This document shows, piece after piece, positions 25,729-33,857 of a DNA stretch of 64,000 nt. The stretch's first letter is position 1. Each line of letters begins with the position of its first letter. The DNA comes from CADDYT01 sp035294125 (GTDB lineage: Bacteria; Chloroflexota; Ktedonobacteria; Ktedonobacterales; Ktedonobacteraceae). The stretch spans positions 25,710-89,709 of the forward strand of contig DATGLM010000025.1 in NCBI GenBank assembly GCA_035294125.1, written 5' to 3'. The notes below the pieces were generated by a model. It saw only the letters and a program-made list of their open reading frames with translations, ran no database searches and was not told where the DNA came from. Both the position numbers and the translations under genes were made by a program.

Positions 25729-26202
25729 ATGGAAAAGCGAGATCAACAACAGGGAAAACCGGAACTGCGACCGACGCCTGTCGTGACCTGTTTTCTTATG
25801 CGCTTCGATGGGCCGGGGCCGCGTGTCTTGATTGTGCAGCGCAGCCAGCGTGTGGGGAGCTATCAGGGTCAGTGGGGAGGAATCAGCGGCTTTATCGAGC
25901 CGGGCGTCTCTCCCGATGCACAGGCCTACACGGAGGTTCGCGAGGAGACGGGCCTGCTGCCCGACGAGGTCTGCATGCTGCGCCGTGGCGAGGTGGTACC
26001 TGAGCCTGATTCCGCTATCGGGCGCGAGTTCCTGGTTCACCCCTTCATCTTCGAGGTCTACAAGCCCGACAAAATCCGCACCGACTGGGAGGCGGTGCAG
26101 ATGCGCTGGATTCCGCCCTCGGAGATAAAGGATTACAACACCGTTCCCAAACTCTGGGAAGCCTATCAGTCCGCCATGAACGGCGCGATTGTGCAGGCAT
26201 GA
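25729..26202 (+). CDS. Nudix hydrolase
   Basis: 157-residue nucleoside-diphosphate-linked hydrolase. ATG at 25729 with a GGAG Shine-Dalgarno; an in-frame codon at 25699 is less likely. The Nudix loop is GFIEPGVSPDAQAYTEVREETGL: the metal-binding E-x-x-E-E core is intact, but the usual Glu of GES is Val and the Arg before the first core Glu is Thr. The protein has the shape of an NTP or NUDIX housekeeping enzyme; the substrate is not predictable. Convergent with the thiolase gene through the palindromic element at 26217-26313. Confidence 0.85.
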   Translation: MEKRDQQQGKPELRPTPVVTCFLMRFDGPGPRVLIVQRSQRVGSYQGQWGGISGFIEPGVSPDAQAYTEVREETGLLPDEVCMLRRGEVVPEPDSAIGREFLVHPFIFEVYKPDKIRTDWEAVQMRWIPPSEIKDYNTVPKLWEAYQSAMNGAIVQA

Positions 26203-26216
26203 ATTCTCGTACCGCC

Positions 26217-26313
26217 GCAGGCCACCCGCCAGGGGTGGCCCTACTATACACGAGCGCGCCGCAACGTGGGAACCGGGCGTATACAGTAGGGCCACCCCTG
26301 GCGGGTGGCCTGC
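26217..26313. repeat. Paired palindromic (REP/BIME-like) intergenic element, copy B
   Basis: 36-bp arms 26217-26252 and 26278-26313 are complementary except for two positions. Each arm is itself a small hairpin (GGCCACCC...GGGGTGGCC) followed by a CTACTATACACG-type linker. The same architecture occurs at 44952-45054 and, more diverged, at 3283-3400. It occupies the whole gap between convergent Nudix and thiolase genes and probably works as a bidirectional terminator. Confidence 0.8.
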
Positions 26314-26332
26314 CCGCGCCGGGGCGGCATGT

Positions 26333-27529
26333 CTACAGTCGTTCGATAATGGTGGCGATGCCCTGGCCGACGCCGATGCACATGGTGGCGAGTCCATAGC
26401 GGCCATTGCGGCGCTCGAGTTCGTAGAGGAGGGTTGTAAGGATGCGCGCGCCGCTGCAGCCGAGCGGATGGCCGAGGGCGATGGCGCCGCCGTTGACGTT
26501 CAGCTTCTCCTCGTCGATCTCCAGTTCGCGCGCGCATTGCAGGGACTGGGCCGCGAAGGCTTCGTTCAGTTCGATCAGGTCCATGTCCCGGATGCTCAGT
26601 CCGGCGCGTTGCAGGACCTTGCGCGTCGCCGGTATTGGCCCCAGACCCATGTAGGCGGGATCGACCCCGGCAACGGCTGTGGCGATGATGCGCGCTCGCG
26701 GCTGCAAGCCGAGTTCTTTTGCCCTGCTGCCTGCCATCAGGACAAGAGCGGCGGCGCCATCGTTGATACCCGACGAGTTGCCTGCCGTGACCGTCCCATC
26801 CTTACGAAAGGCAGGTTTGAGCTTCGCCAGCGCGGCTAGCGAGGTGTCGGGCCGTGGCTGCTCATCCTGGCTGAAGAAGATGGGTTCTCCCTTCTTCTGG
26901 GGGATCGAGACCGGCACGATTTCCTCGGCGAAGCGCCCGGATTGCTGGGCGGCGACCGCCCGCCGGTGGCTGCGCAAGGCGAAGGCGTCCTGGTCCGCGC
27001 GGCTCACGCCATATTTCTCGGCCACGTTCTCCGCTGTCTCGCCCATGCTGTAGGGATAGTGCATGGCCGCGAGGCGCGGGTTGACGAAGCGCCAGCCGAT
27101 GGTGGTGTCGTAGATGCTGGCGCTGCGACTGAAGGCCGTTTCCGCCTTTCCCATGACGAAAGGCGCTCGTGTCATGCTCTCGACGCCGCCCGCGACGAAG
27201 GTATCGCCCGCCCCTGTCTGGATGGCCTGCGCCGCGCTATTGACCGCCTGCAAACCGGAACCGCAAAGCCGGTTGACTGTCTGTCCTGCCACGTGGGTTG
27301 GTAATCCTGCCAGCAGCAGAGACATCCGCGCTACGTTCCGGTTATCCTCTCCTGCCTGGTTGGCACAGCCGAGAATAACATCTTCCACGCTTTCCGCGTC
27401 GATATGCGCTCGCCGTATCGCCTCCTCAATGGCGATGGCGGCGAGATCATCCGGGCGCACATCCTTGAGGCCGCCACCGTAGCGTCCAATAGGCGTGCGC
27501 ACTGCTGAAAGGATTACCGCCTCTTCCAT
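26333..27529 (-). CDS. Thiolase (acetyl-CoA acetyltransferase / 3-ketoacyl-CoA thiolase)
   Basis: Condenses or cleaves acyl-CoA units. 398 residues. Nucleophilic cysteine in VNRLCGSGLQAV (Cys88 or so), NEAFAAQ segment, GGAIALGHPLGCSGAR with catalytic His and the second Cys. Both degradative and biosynthetic thiolases share these, so FadA, AtoB and PcaF-like roles cannot be told apart. It follows the enoyl-CoA hydratase gene by 21 bp, suggesting beta-oxidation or a short-chain acyl-CoA pathway. Confidence 0.92.
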   Translation of the reverse strand: MEEAVILSAVRTPIGRYGGGLKDVRPDDLAAIAIEEAIRRAHIDAESVEDVILGCANQAGEDNRNVARMSLLLAGLPTHVAGQTVNRLCGSGLQAVNSAAQAIQTGAGDTFVAGGVESMTRAPFVMGKAETAFSRSASIYDTTIGWRFVNPRLAAMHYPYSMGETAENVAEKYGVSRADQDAFALRSHRRAVAAQQSGRFAEEIVPVSIPQKKGEPIFFSQDEQPRPDTSLAALAKLKPAFRKDGTVTAGNSSGINDGAAALVLMAGSRAKELGLQPRARIIATAVAGVDPAYMGLGPIPATRKVLQRAGLSIRDMDLIELNEAFAAQSLQCARELEIDEEKLNVNGGAIALGHPLGCSGARILTTLLYELERRNGRYGLATMCIGVGQGIATIIERL

Positions 27530-27550
27530 GTCGTGTCTCCCTTGTTTTCC

Positions 27551-28327
27551 TTATTTCCCCTGGAAATTCGCCTTGCGTTTCTCGATAAATGCCTGCATGC
27601 CTTCGCGCATATCTTCGGTGGCGAAGAGCAGGAAGAAGTTCTTGCGCTCAATTTCCAGCCCCACGTCCAGCGATGTCTCAAAGGCTGCCAGCACCGACTG
27701 CTTCGCCAGTTGCAAGGCGATGGGTGCGCGTTCCGCCACCTCTTTTGCCAGCTTGACGGCAGCAGTCAGGTGTTCGCCCTTCGGCACCACCTGGTTGACC
27801 AGCCCGTGTGCCGCCATCTGCTCCGCCGTAAATTGCTTGCCTGTCAGCACCATCTCCATCGCCAGGTATTTGCCGATGGTGCGCGTCAGGCGCTGCGTGC
27901 CGCCCGCGCCTGGAATGATGCCGAGGTTGATCTCCGGCTGCCCGAAGCGCGCATTTTCCGAGGCCACGATCATATCGCAGTTCATCGCCAGCTCGCAGCC
28001 ACCGCCCAGCGCGTAGCCGCCCACCGCCGCGATCAACGGTTTGCGAATATTCTTGATGCGCTGCCACGCACCGAAGCCGCTCAACATCATATCAATCGGT
28101 GACTTATCCGACATCTCCTTGATATCGGCCCCGGCGGCAAACGCTCTATCGCCCGCGCCTGTAATCACCATGCACCCTATCTCGCTATCAGCATCAAACT
28201 TCTCCAGCGCGTCGGCCAGTTCGCCCACAAGCTGCATATTGAGCGCGTTCAGTTCCTTCGGGCGGTTCAGCGTCACAATGCCCACATTGCCATCGCGCTC
28301 CGTCAAAATGTACTGGTAATTCGCCAT
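27551..28327 (-). CDS. Enoyl-CoA hydratase (crotonase family)
   Basis: 258 residues starting MANYQYILTERDGNVGIVTLNRPKELNALN; the ATG at 28327 has GGAG 7 bp away, and the upstream in-frame codons are ignored. Oxyanion-hole segments AFAAGADIKEM and GGYALGGGCELAMNCD, and the two catalytic glutamates expected in GGGCELAMNCD and FGQPEINLGIIPGAGGTQRL, are present, so hydratase activity is likely. First gene of a unit with the thiolase. Confidence 0.92.
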   Translation of the reverse strand: MANYQYILTERDGNVGIVTLNRPKELNALNMQLVGELADALEKFDADSEIGCMVITGAGDRAFAAGADIKEMSDKSPIDMMLSGFGAWQRIKNIRKPLIAAVGGYALGGGCELAMNCDMIVASENARFGQPEINLGIIPGAGGTQRLTRTIGKYLAMEMVLTGKQFTAEQMAAHGLVNQVVPKGEHLTAAVKLAKEVAERAPIALQLAKQSVLAAFETSLDVGLEIERKNFFLLFATEDMREGMQAFIEKRKANFQGK

Positions 28328-28378
28328 ACACATACTCCTCGCAAACAAAATAAAGGTCTTCTTCCCAATGCACTTATT

Positions 28379-28384
28379 AGTATA
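28379..28384 (-). promoter_or_regulatory. Candidate extended -10 of the hydratase-thiolase unit
   Basis: On the minus strand TGGTATACT (complement up to 28387) has an extended -10 TG and TATACT box (28379-28384), about 50 bp before the hydratase start. No good -35. Confidence 0.35.
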
Positions 28385-28587
28385 CCACCTGCCTGGGTTA
28401 CCGAGGTTGATAGAGCTTAACCATGGCGGGGAATTTAGCGCGCCTTCTCAACAAAAACGTAACCAATCGTTCAATCAGAAAAGGGTATTATCAGCAAAAG
28501 TATATGGGAGCAGGGAAGGAAGAAAGGAAGAAAAGATACTGCGGAAGCTGGCAGGAAGTACGCCACCATGGAAGGAAGGGAACAGCT

Positions 28588-29436
28588 ATGCAAGAGGCAG
28601 CGGAATATGTCATGCTCTCGACAACGCCGGCGGCGACCATAAGCGCGCCGTCCCCGTCAATGTCGGCTGCGTCAGCCGTCGCGGTGCCGGAAACTCCGCT
28701 GGCAGGCGAAGCGATTGCTCCGGCGCGGCCTTTGAACCGGCAGGAATTCTACCGGCAACAATACCGGCGCTCTCAACACTGGAAAGACAGCCTCGCGCTC
28801 TACTGTGAAGTCATTGACAGCTATGTGCAGGCGGATACTTGCGTCCTCGATATCGGCTGTGGACACGGTAATTTTCTGGCCCCGGTCTATAACAGGACGC
28901 CGCATACCTATGGCATCGACCCCGATGCGCTGGCGCTGGCGAAAAATACGATTGTGCGCAACACCGTCGTTGGCTCCGCCGACGCGCTGCCATTCCCCAA
29001 TAATTTCTTTGATCTCGTCGTCTCTGCCTGGGTGCTGGAACACCTCGACCGGCCAGAGCAGGCATTTCGTGAGGTGTATCGCGTCCTCAAGCCCGGCGGT
29101 CGCGTGATTTTCCTTACGCCCAACGCCTGGAACTACAACATCTGGATCATCCGCCTGATTCCCAACTGCTTCCACAACTTTTTCACGCGCCGCCTCTACA
29201 ATCGCCAGGAACACGATACCTACCCCGTTCGCTACCGGGTCAACTCGCCGCGCAGAATCGACTGTACCCTGTTGCCGCTCGGCTTCACAAAGGCGCAGCT
29301 CATCCTGAACGGCGACCCGACCTACATCAGCTTCAACGCCCCGCTCTACGCCCTTGCCTGCGCCATCGAGCGCCTGCTCAGCCTCAAATGGCTCAAGGCC
29401 GCACGAGTACATTTGATTGGCGTTTATCAGAAGTGA
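28588..29436 (+). CDS. Class I SAM-dependent methyltransferase (type 11)
   Basis: 282 residues from the ATG at 28588, which is preceded by a GGAAGGG ribosome-binding site; the longer frame from 28423 begins in low-complexity DNA. An N-terminal Ala/Pro/Ser segment (about 45 residues) precedes the Rossmann fold: motif I VLDIGCGHGNF, the acidic GIDPDALALA, SADALPFPNNFFDLVVSAWVLEHLDRP and YRVLKPGGRVIFLTPN. The C-terminal region (ALACAIERLLSLKWLK) may touch the membrane. Substrate unknown; similar enzymes methylate quinones, lipids or glycans. Confidence 0.85.
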   Translation: MQEAAEYVMLSTTPAATISAPSPSMSAASAVAVPETPLAGEAIAPARPLNRQEFYRQQYRRSQHWKDSLALYCEVIDSYVQADTCVLDIGCGHGNFLAPVYNRTPHTYGIDPDALALAKNTIVRNTVVGSADALPFPNNFFDLVVSAWVLEHLDRPEQAFREVYRVLKPGGRVIFLTPNAWNYNIWIIRLIPNCFHNFFTRRLYNRQEHDTYPVRYRVNSPRRIDCTLLPLGFTKAQLILNGDPTYISFNAPLYALACAIERLLSLKWLKAARVHLIGVYQK

Positions 29437-29493
29437 GGCGGGTTGGTGATCCCCTCTCAAAGCAGGGTTTGTGCACCGGAAAGTCATATCGAC

Positions 29494-29522
29494 TTGACGC
29501 CGCCCCGCTGCTCTTGTACGAT
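29494..29522 (+). promoter_or_regulatory. Candidate promoter TTGACG-N17-TACGAT
   Basis: Boxes at 29494-29499 and 29517-29522, about 50 bp before the truncated DNA methyltransferase frame. Confidence 0.45.
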
Positions 29523-29570
29523 AGCGGGTGAAGAGAACGTTTGTGCTAGAGAGTAAACAGCTTTAATGAG

Positions 29571-30842
29571 ATGAATGCTCAGGCAGCGCAGACCTTTCGC
29601 CATAATTTTCCCGAGGCAGTACCTTTTGTTTGTCCGGTGCAAGCTTTGAGCGCACGCACTGTTCAGACGGCGCTTGGGGAGAAGCAGGAACTGGATGTGA
29701 TGATCGGTGGCCCACCTTGCCAGGGTTTCAGCATCAATGCACCTGTTCGTAGCGATGATGACCCGCGTAACGGCCTCTTTCGCCACTATGTTCGTATTGT
29801 GCTGGAAGGACTGCGGCCAAAGTTCATCGTCATGGAGAATGTTCCCGGGCTGATCTCCCTTGATGGAGGAAAAACGCTCAGGGACGTTATCGCAGCATTT
29901 GAGCAGGCAGGCTATAACGTCATTTTTCGCATCCTTAACGCTGCCCATTATGGTGTTCCAGAAGAGCGGTGGCGCTTATTTTTTATCGGCACCCGCTTGC
30001 CAGATATCAGACTCTCGTTTCCACTACCCACCCATTACAGCTTGCAGCGTCCCAACTTTACCGGGGGTCGCGAATATACCTTTGGTTATGCTATTCGCAA
30101 TCCCTTGCAGACCCATATGGAGTATGATGCCTTGCTTGCTCCAGTACGAGTAGGCGATGCTATCAGCGATCTGCCTGCTATCGAGTCGGGCGGCGGCGCT
30201 GCTGAGATGGACTATGTGCTTCCACCACAGAGCGCGTATCAAAGAGCATTGCGTGAGGGTGCCACAAAACTCTACAACCATGAGTGTGCAGGTGCAAGTG
30301 CAATGAATATGGAGCGCATGCGCCATGTTCAGCCAGGCCGCTCATGGCGTGATATTCCCCATGAGATACTGCCGAAGGGTATGCAAAGGGCGCGGCGCAG
30401 CGATCATACAAAGCGTTATGGACGCCTTGAGAGAGACGGCATTTCCAGTACCATCCTCACCAAATGCGACCCGCACTGGGGCAGCTTTTTCCACTATGAG
30501 CAAGATCGCATTATCAGCGTGCGTGAAGCTGCCCGTATCCAATCCTTCCCTGATCGGTTCCGCTTTACCGGCTCCAGAGTCGAGCAATATCGCCAGGTAG
30601 GCAATGCTGTTCCTCCACTGCTGGCAAAAGCTATTGCGGAACATATAAAAACGCTGCTGAATACTACTCAACAGTATGATATAGGCCCGGTAGTCCCATT
30701 CGGAACCATACGTTCTCTGGTTCCCAGGTGTACCATCAGAATGCGACTCGTTGAATTCGCTGAAGCGTTCGCATCGGGTAAACAACTGCCATCAGGTTCG
30801 CAGCTTGATGAGAAGGTTGGTGAAGCGTTAGCGAATCTATAG
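29571..30842 (+). pseudogene. DNA (cytosine-5-)-methyltransferase, N-terminus missing
   Basis: The 423-codon frame has the catalytic motif IV GGPPCQGFS, motif VI MENVPG, motif VIII EERWRLFFIGTR, a target-recognition region, motif IX VREAARIQSFPDRF and motif X RQVGNAVPPLLAKAI. It begins EMNAQAAQTFRHNFP, equivalent to motif II of intact enzymes. The SAM-binding motif I (DLFxGxGG) and the first 35-40 residues are absent, and the in-frame stop at 29547-29549 blocks extension upstream. No Shine-Dalgarno precedes the ATG. It is therefore probably a truncated, inactive gene, unless motif I is supplied in trans. No restriction endonuclease is nearby. The frame itself is otherwise undamaged, so the truncation may be recent. 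Confidence 0.75.
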
Positions 30843-30863
30843 GGAGCGGCAGTATATCTTCAT

Positions 30864-30922
30864 CTGGATAGTACAAACATCACCGCAGCTGTGAAGGCTG
30901 CGGTGATGTTTGTACTATCCAG
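30864..30922. terminator. Bidirectional long hairpin
   Basis: Perfect 25-bp arms 30864-30888 and 30898-30922 with a 9-nt loop, exactly between the methyltransferase stop and the CoA-transferase stop. Confidence 0.85.
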
Positions 30923-30925
30923 CTC

Positions 30926-31705
30926 CTACCTCGTCCACACCCCCAGCGGATCAACTTCCCGAATCACTTTCAGCTCCTCATCGCTCGGCGGCACCGTTTC
31001 AGCGCAGTTGGGGGCGAGGCGGAGGGGCCAGCCGGTTTGCTCCTGCACTTGCTCGATAGTAGTGCCGGGATGGTAGGATTGCAGCAAGGCCTCGCCGGTG
31101 GCGGGGTCGAAGGTGAAGAGGGCGAGGGTGGTGATGAGTGCCGAAGGGCCGCCTCTGGGCAGGCCAACGCGCTCGCGCCAGGCGACGCCAGCGGGACCAT
31201 GTTCGTCGGGGTAGCCGTAGCCAGGGCTGGTGACGAAATCGACGCGCTCGCGCAGGCGGTGTCGGTCGTGCTGCATGATGATGGCGAGTCGGTGCGAGAG
31301 CGAGGCGATGTCCGCGCCGCCGCCACTGCCGGGCAGGCGCACCGAGGGCTGCTGCCAGTCGCCGATGAGCGAGGTGTTCAGGTTGCCGTAGCGATCCACT
31401 TCCGCGCCGCCGATAAAGCCCAGGTTGACCTCGCCCGCCGCCATCAGGCCCATCAGGTTGACCATGCGCGTGGCCCAGAGCGCGCCGCTGATATTGGCGG
31501 GGTCGCCCATCGTGTAGAGTAGCTCGGCGGCGGGCGTGTCGCGCATGATGCCCACCTCGAAGAGGCCAATAGCGTTGGGCGCGTGCGTGCGCTTCGCCAG
31601 CGCGAAGGCGATGAGCGGCAGGCGCATGCCCACAAAGACGTTTTCTCCATCCTGTATCTGCCTCGCGGCGCAGACAACCATCAATTCTTTCGCGGTATAT
31701 TCCAT
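30926..31705 (-). CDS. CoA-transferase subunit B (glutaconate CoA-transferase / IpdB-like)
   Basis: 259 residues of the family-1 CoA-transferase beta fold: GENVFVGMRLPLIAFALAKR, GLFEVGIMRDTPAAELLY, GEVNLGFIGGAEVDRYGNLN, PGSGGGADIASLSHR. These match beta subunits of glutaconate CoA-transferase and the IpdAB-type ring-opening hydrolases of steroid degradation, which share the fold. ATG at 31705 with AGGAG upstream. The alpha subunit precedes it after 116 bp. The substrate is unknown. Confidence 0.85.
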   Translation of the reverse strand: MEYTAKELMVVCAARQIQDGENVFVGMRLPLIAFALAKRTHAPNAIGLFEVGIMRDTPAAELLYTMGDPANISGALWATRMVNLMGLMAAGEVNLGFIGGAEVDRYGNLNTSLIGDWQQPSVRLPGSGGGADIASLSHRLAIIMQHDRHRLRERVDFVTSPGYGYPDEHGPAGVAWRERVGLPRGGPSALITTLALFTFDPATGEALLQSYHPGTTIEQVQEQTGWPLRLAPNCAETVPPSDEELKVIREVDPLGVWTR

Positions 31706-31821
31706 ATCAGTTTATCTCCTGAGCATGTACACTTGACCTTTTCGCGCGCGGTCGGTATACTTTATCTGCGGCAAAGCGCCGAAGTCAGACCATTTCCCGG
31801 CCCGCTTGCAGGATGGAAACA

Positions 31822-32736
31822 CTAGTACCCGTAATCCACCGGCGCGGCATAGCGGTGGTCCTTGACGCGCAGGCGAGCGGTACGCTCCTCACCAAGGTTC
31901 GCGACGTAATCGGCGCGGGTAGGAAGTTGCAATACCCAGTCGTCGAGCCATTGCTGGAAGCCTTCGAGGGTGCGCGTGCGCTGGTGATATTCGTGATAGA
32001 AGGCGTGGTCGCGCCCGTAGTAGCCCTGCACAGTGGAGGGGTGCGCGCCCCAGGGTTCGTGAACGACGGCCCGCACTTTGAACGACGGCCCCAGCACGCG
32101 GTTGGGGTCGCTCACGATCACCTCGTGCGGCACGATCTCTTCCGCGACGATAATCACGTCGCGGGCCGCCAGAAAAGCCTCTTCACAGATGCCCACGTTG
32201 CCCCACAGGTGCGCGTTGCCCTCTTCGTCGCTGCGCTGCGCGTGAATGATGGTCACATCCGGCCTCACGGCGGGAACGAGCAGCAGGGGCATGCCATCGA
32301 TGGGCGAAGTTTCCCGCCGGGAGGTGGGGTTTTTGCGGATGATATCGCTGCCGAGCAGGGTACGTGTGGGCATATAGGGCGAGCCGAGACCTGCCGCCAG
32401 CAGAGCCAGCGCAATCGAGAAGTTGCTGTGATCCTCGGTGGTGATCGTTCGCGGAATGGATTTCTCTGTGGCGCGGCGATAGCAGTGCCCCAGCCCCTCG
32501 CTCACGTTGCCCACCCAGGCGGCAGTGATCTTTTCCACGCAGCCCGCGCCGATCAACTGATCGAAGAGGATATCCGAAATAGGCCCGATCAGTGTCAGAT
32601 TGCGCCGCTGCTGGCGGATGATCTCATGCCCGGCGGCGAAGGGGATCAGCGGCTCCAGCGCCAGCCCCATTGCGACGGAAGCACCATCGGGAACGTAGCG
32701 GGCAATGGCCTCGCTCATGGAAAGCAGTTTACTCAT
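31822..32736 (-). CDS. CoA-transferase subunit A (glutaconate CoA-transferase / IpdA-like)
   Basis: 304 residues: KLLSMSEAIARYVPDGASVAMG, the RNLTLIGPISDILFDQLIGAGCVEKI segment, VTIIHAQRSDEEGNAHLWG and REVIVVAEEIVP-like DVIIVAEEIVPHEVI, all typical of the alpha subunit. Its ATG overlaps the stop of the upstream lipoprotein gene (ATGA), so the two are probably translationally coupled. Works as a heteromer with the product of 30926-31705. Confidence 0.86.
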   Translation of the reverse strand: MSKLLSMSEAIARYVPDGASVAMGLALEPLIPFAAGHEIIRQQRRNLTLIGPISDILFDQLIGAGCVEKITAAWVGNVSEGLGHCYRRATEKSIPRTITTEDHSNFSIALALLAAGLGSPYMPTRTLLGSDIIRKNPTSRRETSPIDGMPLLLVPAVRPDVTIIHAQRSDEEGNAHLWGNVGICEEAFLAARDVIIVAEEIVPHEVIVSDPNRVLGPSFKVRAVVHEPWGAHPSTVQGYYGRDHAFYHEYHQRTRTLEGFQQWLDDWVLQLPTRADYVANLGEERTARLRVKDHRYAAPVDYGY

Positions 32737-33722
32737 GCAGGTTCATACTCCACAATCTTGTCAGCATAGTCGTCCGATACAAAGATATTACCACGCGCAT
32801 CGATGACCAGTCCCTGTGGCTCGATGTAGCCCGCGCTTGCCAGCGTCTGGCGCCGCCTCGTTGCCAGATTCATACGAATCAGGGCGTGAATGGAGGGCTG
32901 CAGGTCGATTACCAGCAGGTTGCCGTGTCCATCAAGCGCCACGTCATCGGGCATGCCGAATCCGCCGATGCGTGTGATCTTGCCGCCAGGCGTAATCGTC
33001 CAGACGGCCCCGCCGCACTCGTCGGCGACGTAGATCGTCCCCTGCGCATCGACATACGCGCCGACGGGGCGCACGATGCCGGAGGCGAGCAGTGTCAGCG
33101 TTTTGCCATCCAGACTCATGCGATAGACATTGCCGATGGGGCTGTCCGGCACGATCACTGTGCTGGTCCTTGGGTCAAAGGCGATGCCATCCACCCCGTC
33201 TTTACACGAAGCCGAACTGGGTGTACCAGGCAACTGGCGCAAAACCGTTGCCTTCTGTGAGCCGGGGGAGAAGGAAAGAATGCGGTTCGTGCGCTGCTCC
33301 GCTATAATCATTGTGCCATCCCGCAAAACCACTATTCCCTCCGGCCCATTAATGCCACTCAGCAACGTTGTTACCGAGCCATCCGCGTTCAGGCGACTCA
33401 CAGTATTGTTATAGAAATCGCTGAACAGTAAGCGCCCCTGCGTATCAAAGGCCAGGTCATCGGGGCGATGTCCGCCTTGTAGCAGCGTATGCGCCGTGTA
33501 GCTGACCGGAGCTGTCCCCGGCGTCGGTGGAGGCGTTGGCGTGCTGGTGGGCGGCACTGTTGCTACTGCCGTTGCACCCTTCGTAGCCACAACCGTCTTG
33601 ACAACAGTGGGGGAAGTTGATGTCGAGCAGGCAACCAGAAGAAATAAGCAGCACAGCACAGCAGAGGAAACGTTTAGAAACTGTGGCACATGATTGCTTC
33701 CTGTAACACTGGCATTGTGCAT
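32733..33722 (-). CDS. Lipoprotein with NHL/SMP-30-like beta-propeller
   Basis: 329 residues. A signal peptide ends in the lipobox LVAC (near residue 32), then a Thr/Pro linker (PPTSTPTPPPTPGT), then repeats of about 40 residues such as GHRPDDLAFDTQGRLLFSDFYNNTVSRL, GINGPEGIVVLRDGTMIIAEQRTNRIL and GFGMPDDVALDGHGNLLVID, the pattern of a six-bladed NHL/SMP-30 propeller. It is outside the cell, so it could be a binding protein or lactonase-like enzyme. It is the first gene of the CoA-transferase unit and overlaps it by 4 bp, an unexpected pairing. Confidence 0.8.
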   Translation of the reverse strand: MHNASVTGSNHVPQFLNVSSAVLCCLFLLVACSTSTSPTVVKTVVATKGATAVATVPPTSTPTPPPTPGTAPVSYTAHTLLQGGHRPDDLAFDTQGRLLFSDFYNNTVSRLNADGSVTTLLSGINGPEGIVVLRDGTMIIAEQRTNRILSFSPGSQKATVLRQLPGTPSSASCKDGVDGIAFDPRTSTVIVPDSPIGNVYRMSLDGKTLTLLASGIVRPVGAYVDAQGTIYVADECGGAVWTITPGGKITRIGGFGMPDDVALDGHGNLLVIDLQPSIHALIRMNLATRRRQTLASAGYIEPQGLVIDARGNIFVSDDYADKIVEYEPA

Positions 33723-33857
33723 AAAAATGTTGTATCCTTCCTGGTATCTTCATTAAAGATGAGCTAGTTATCCATCATTTTGCCTGCTATTTCGCGTATG
33801 TTGATATCTGCTCATGGTCCATACTCGCAAACGAGCCTGGGACAGGAGGTACACTCT

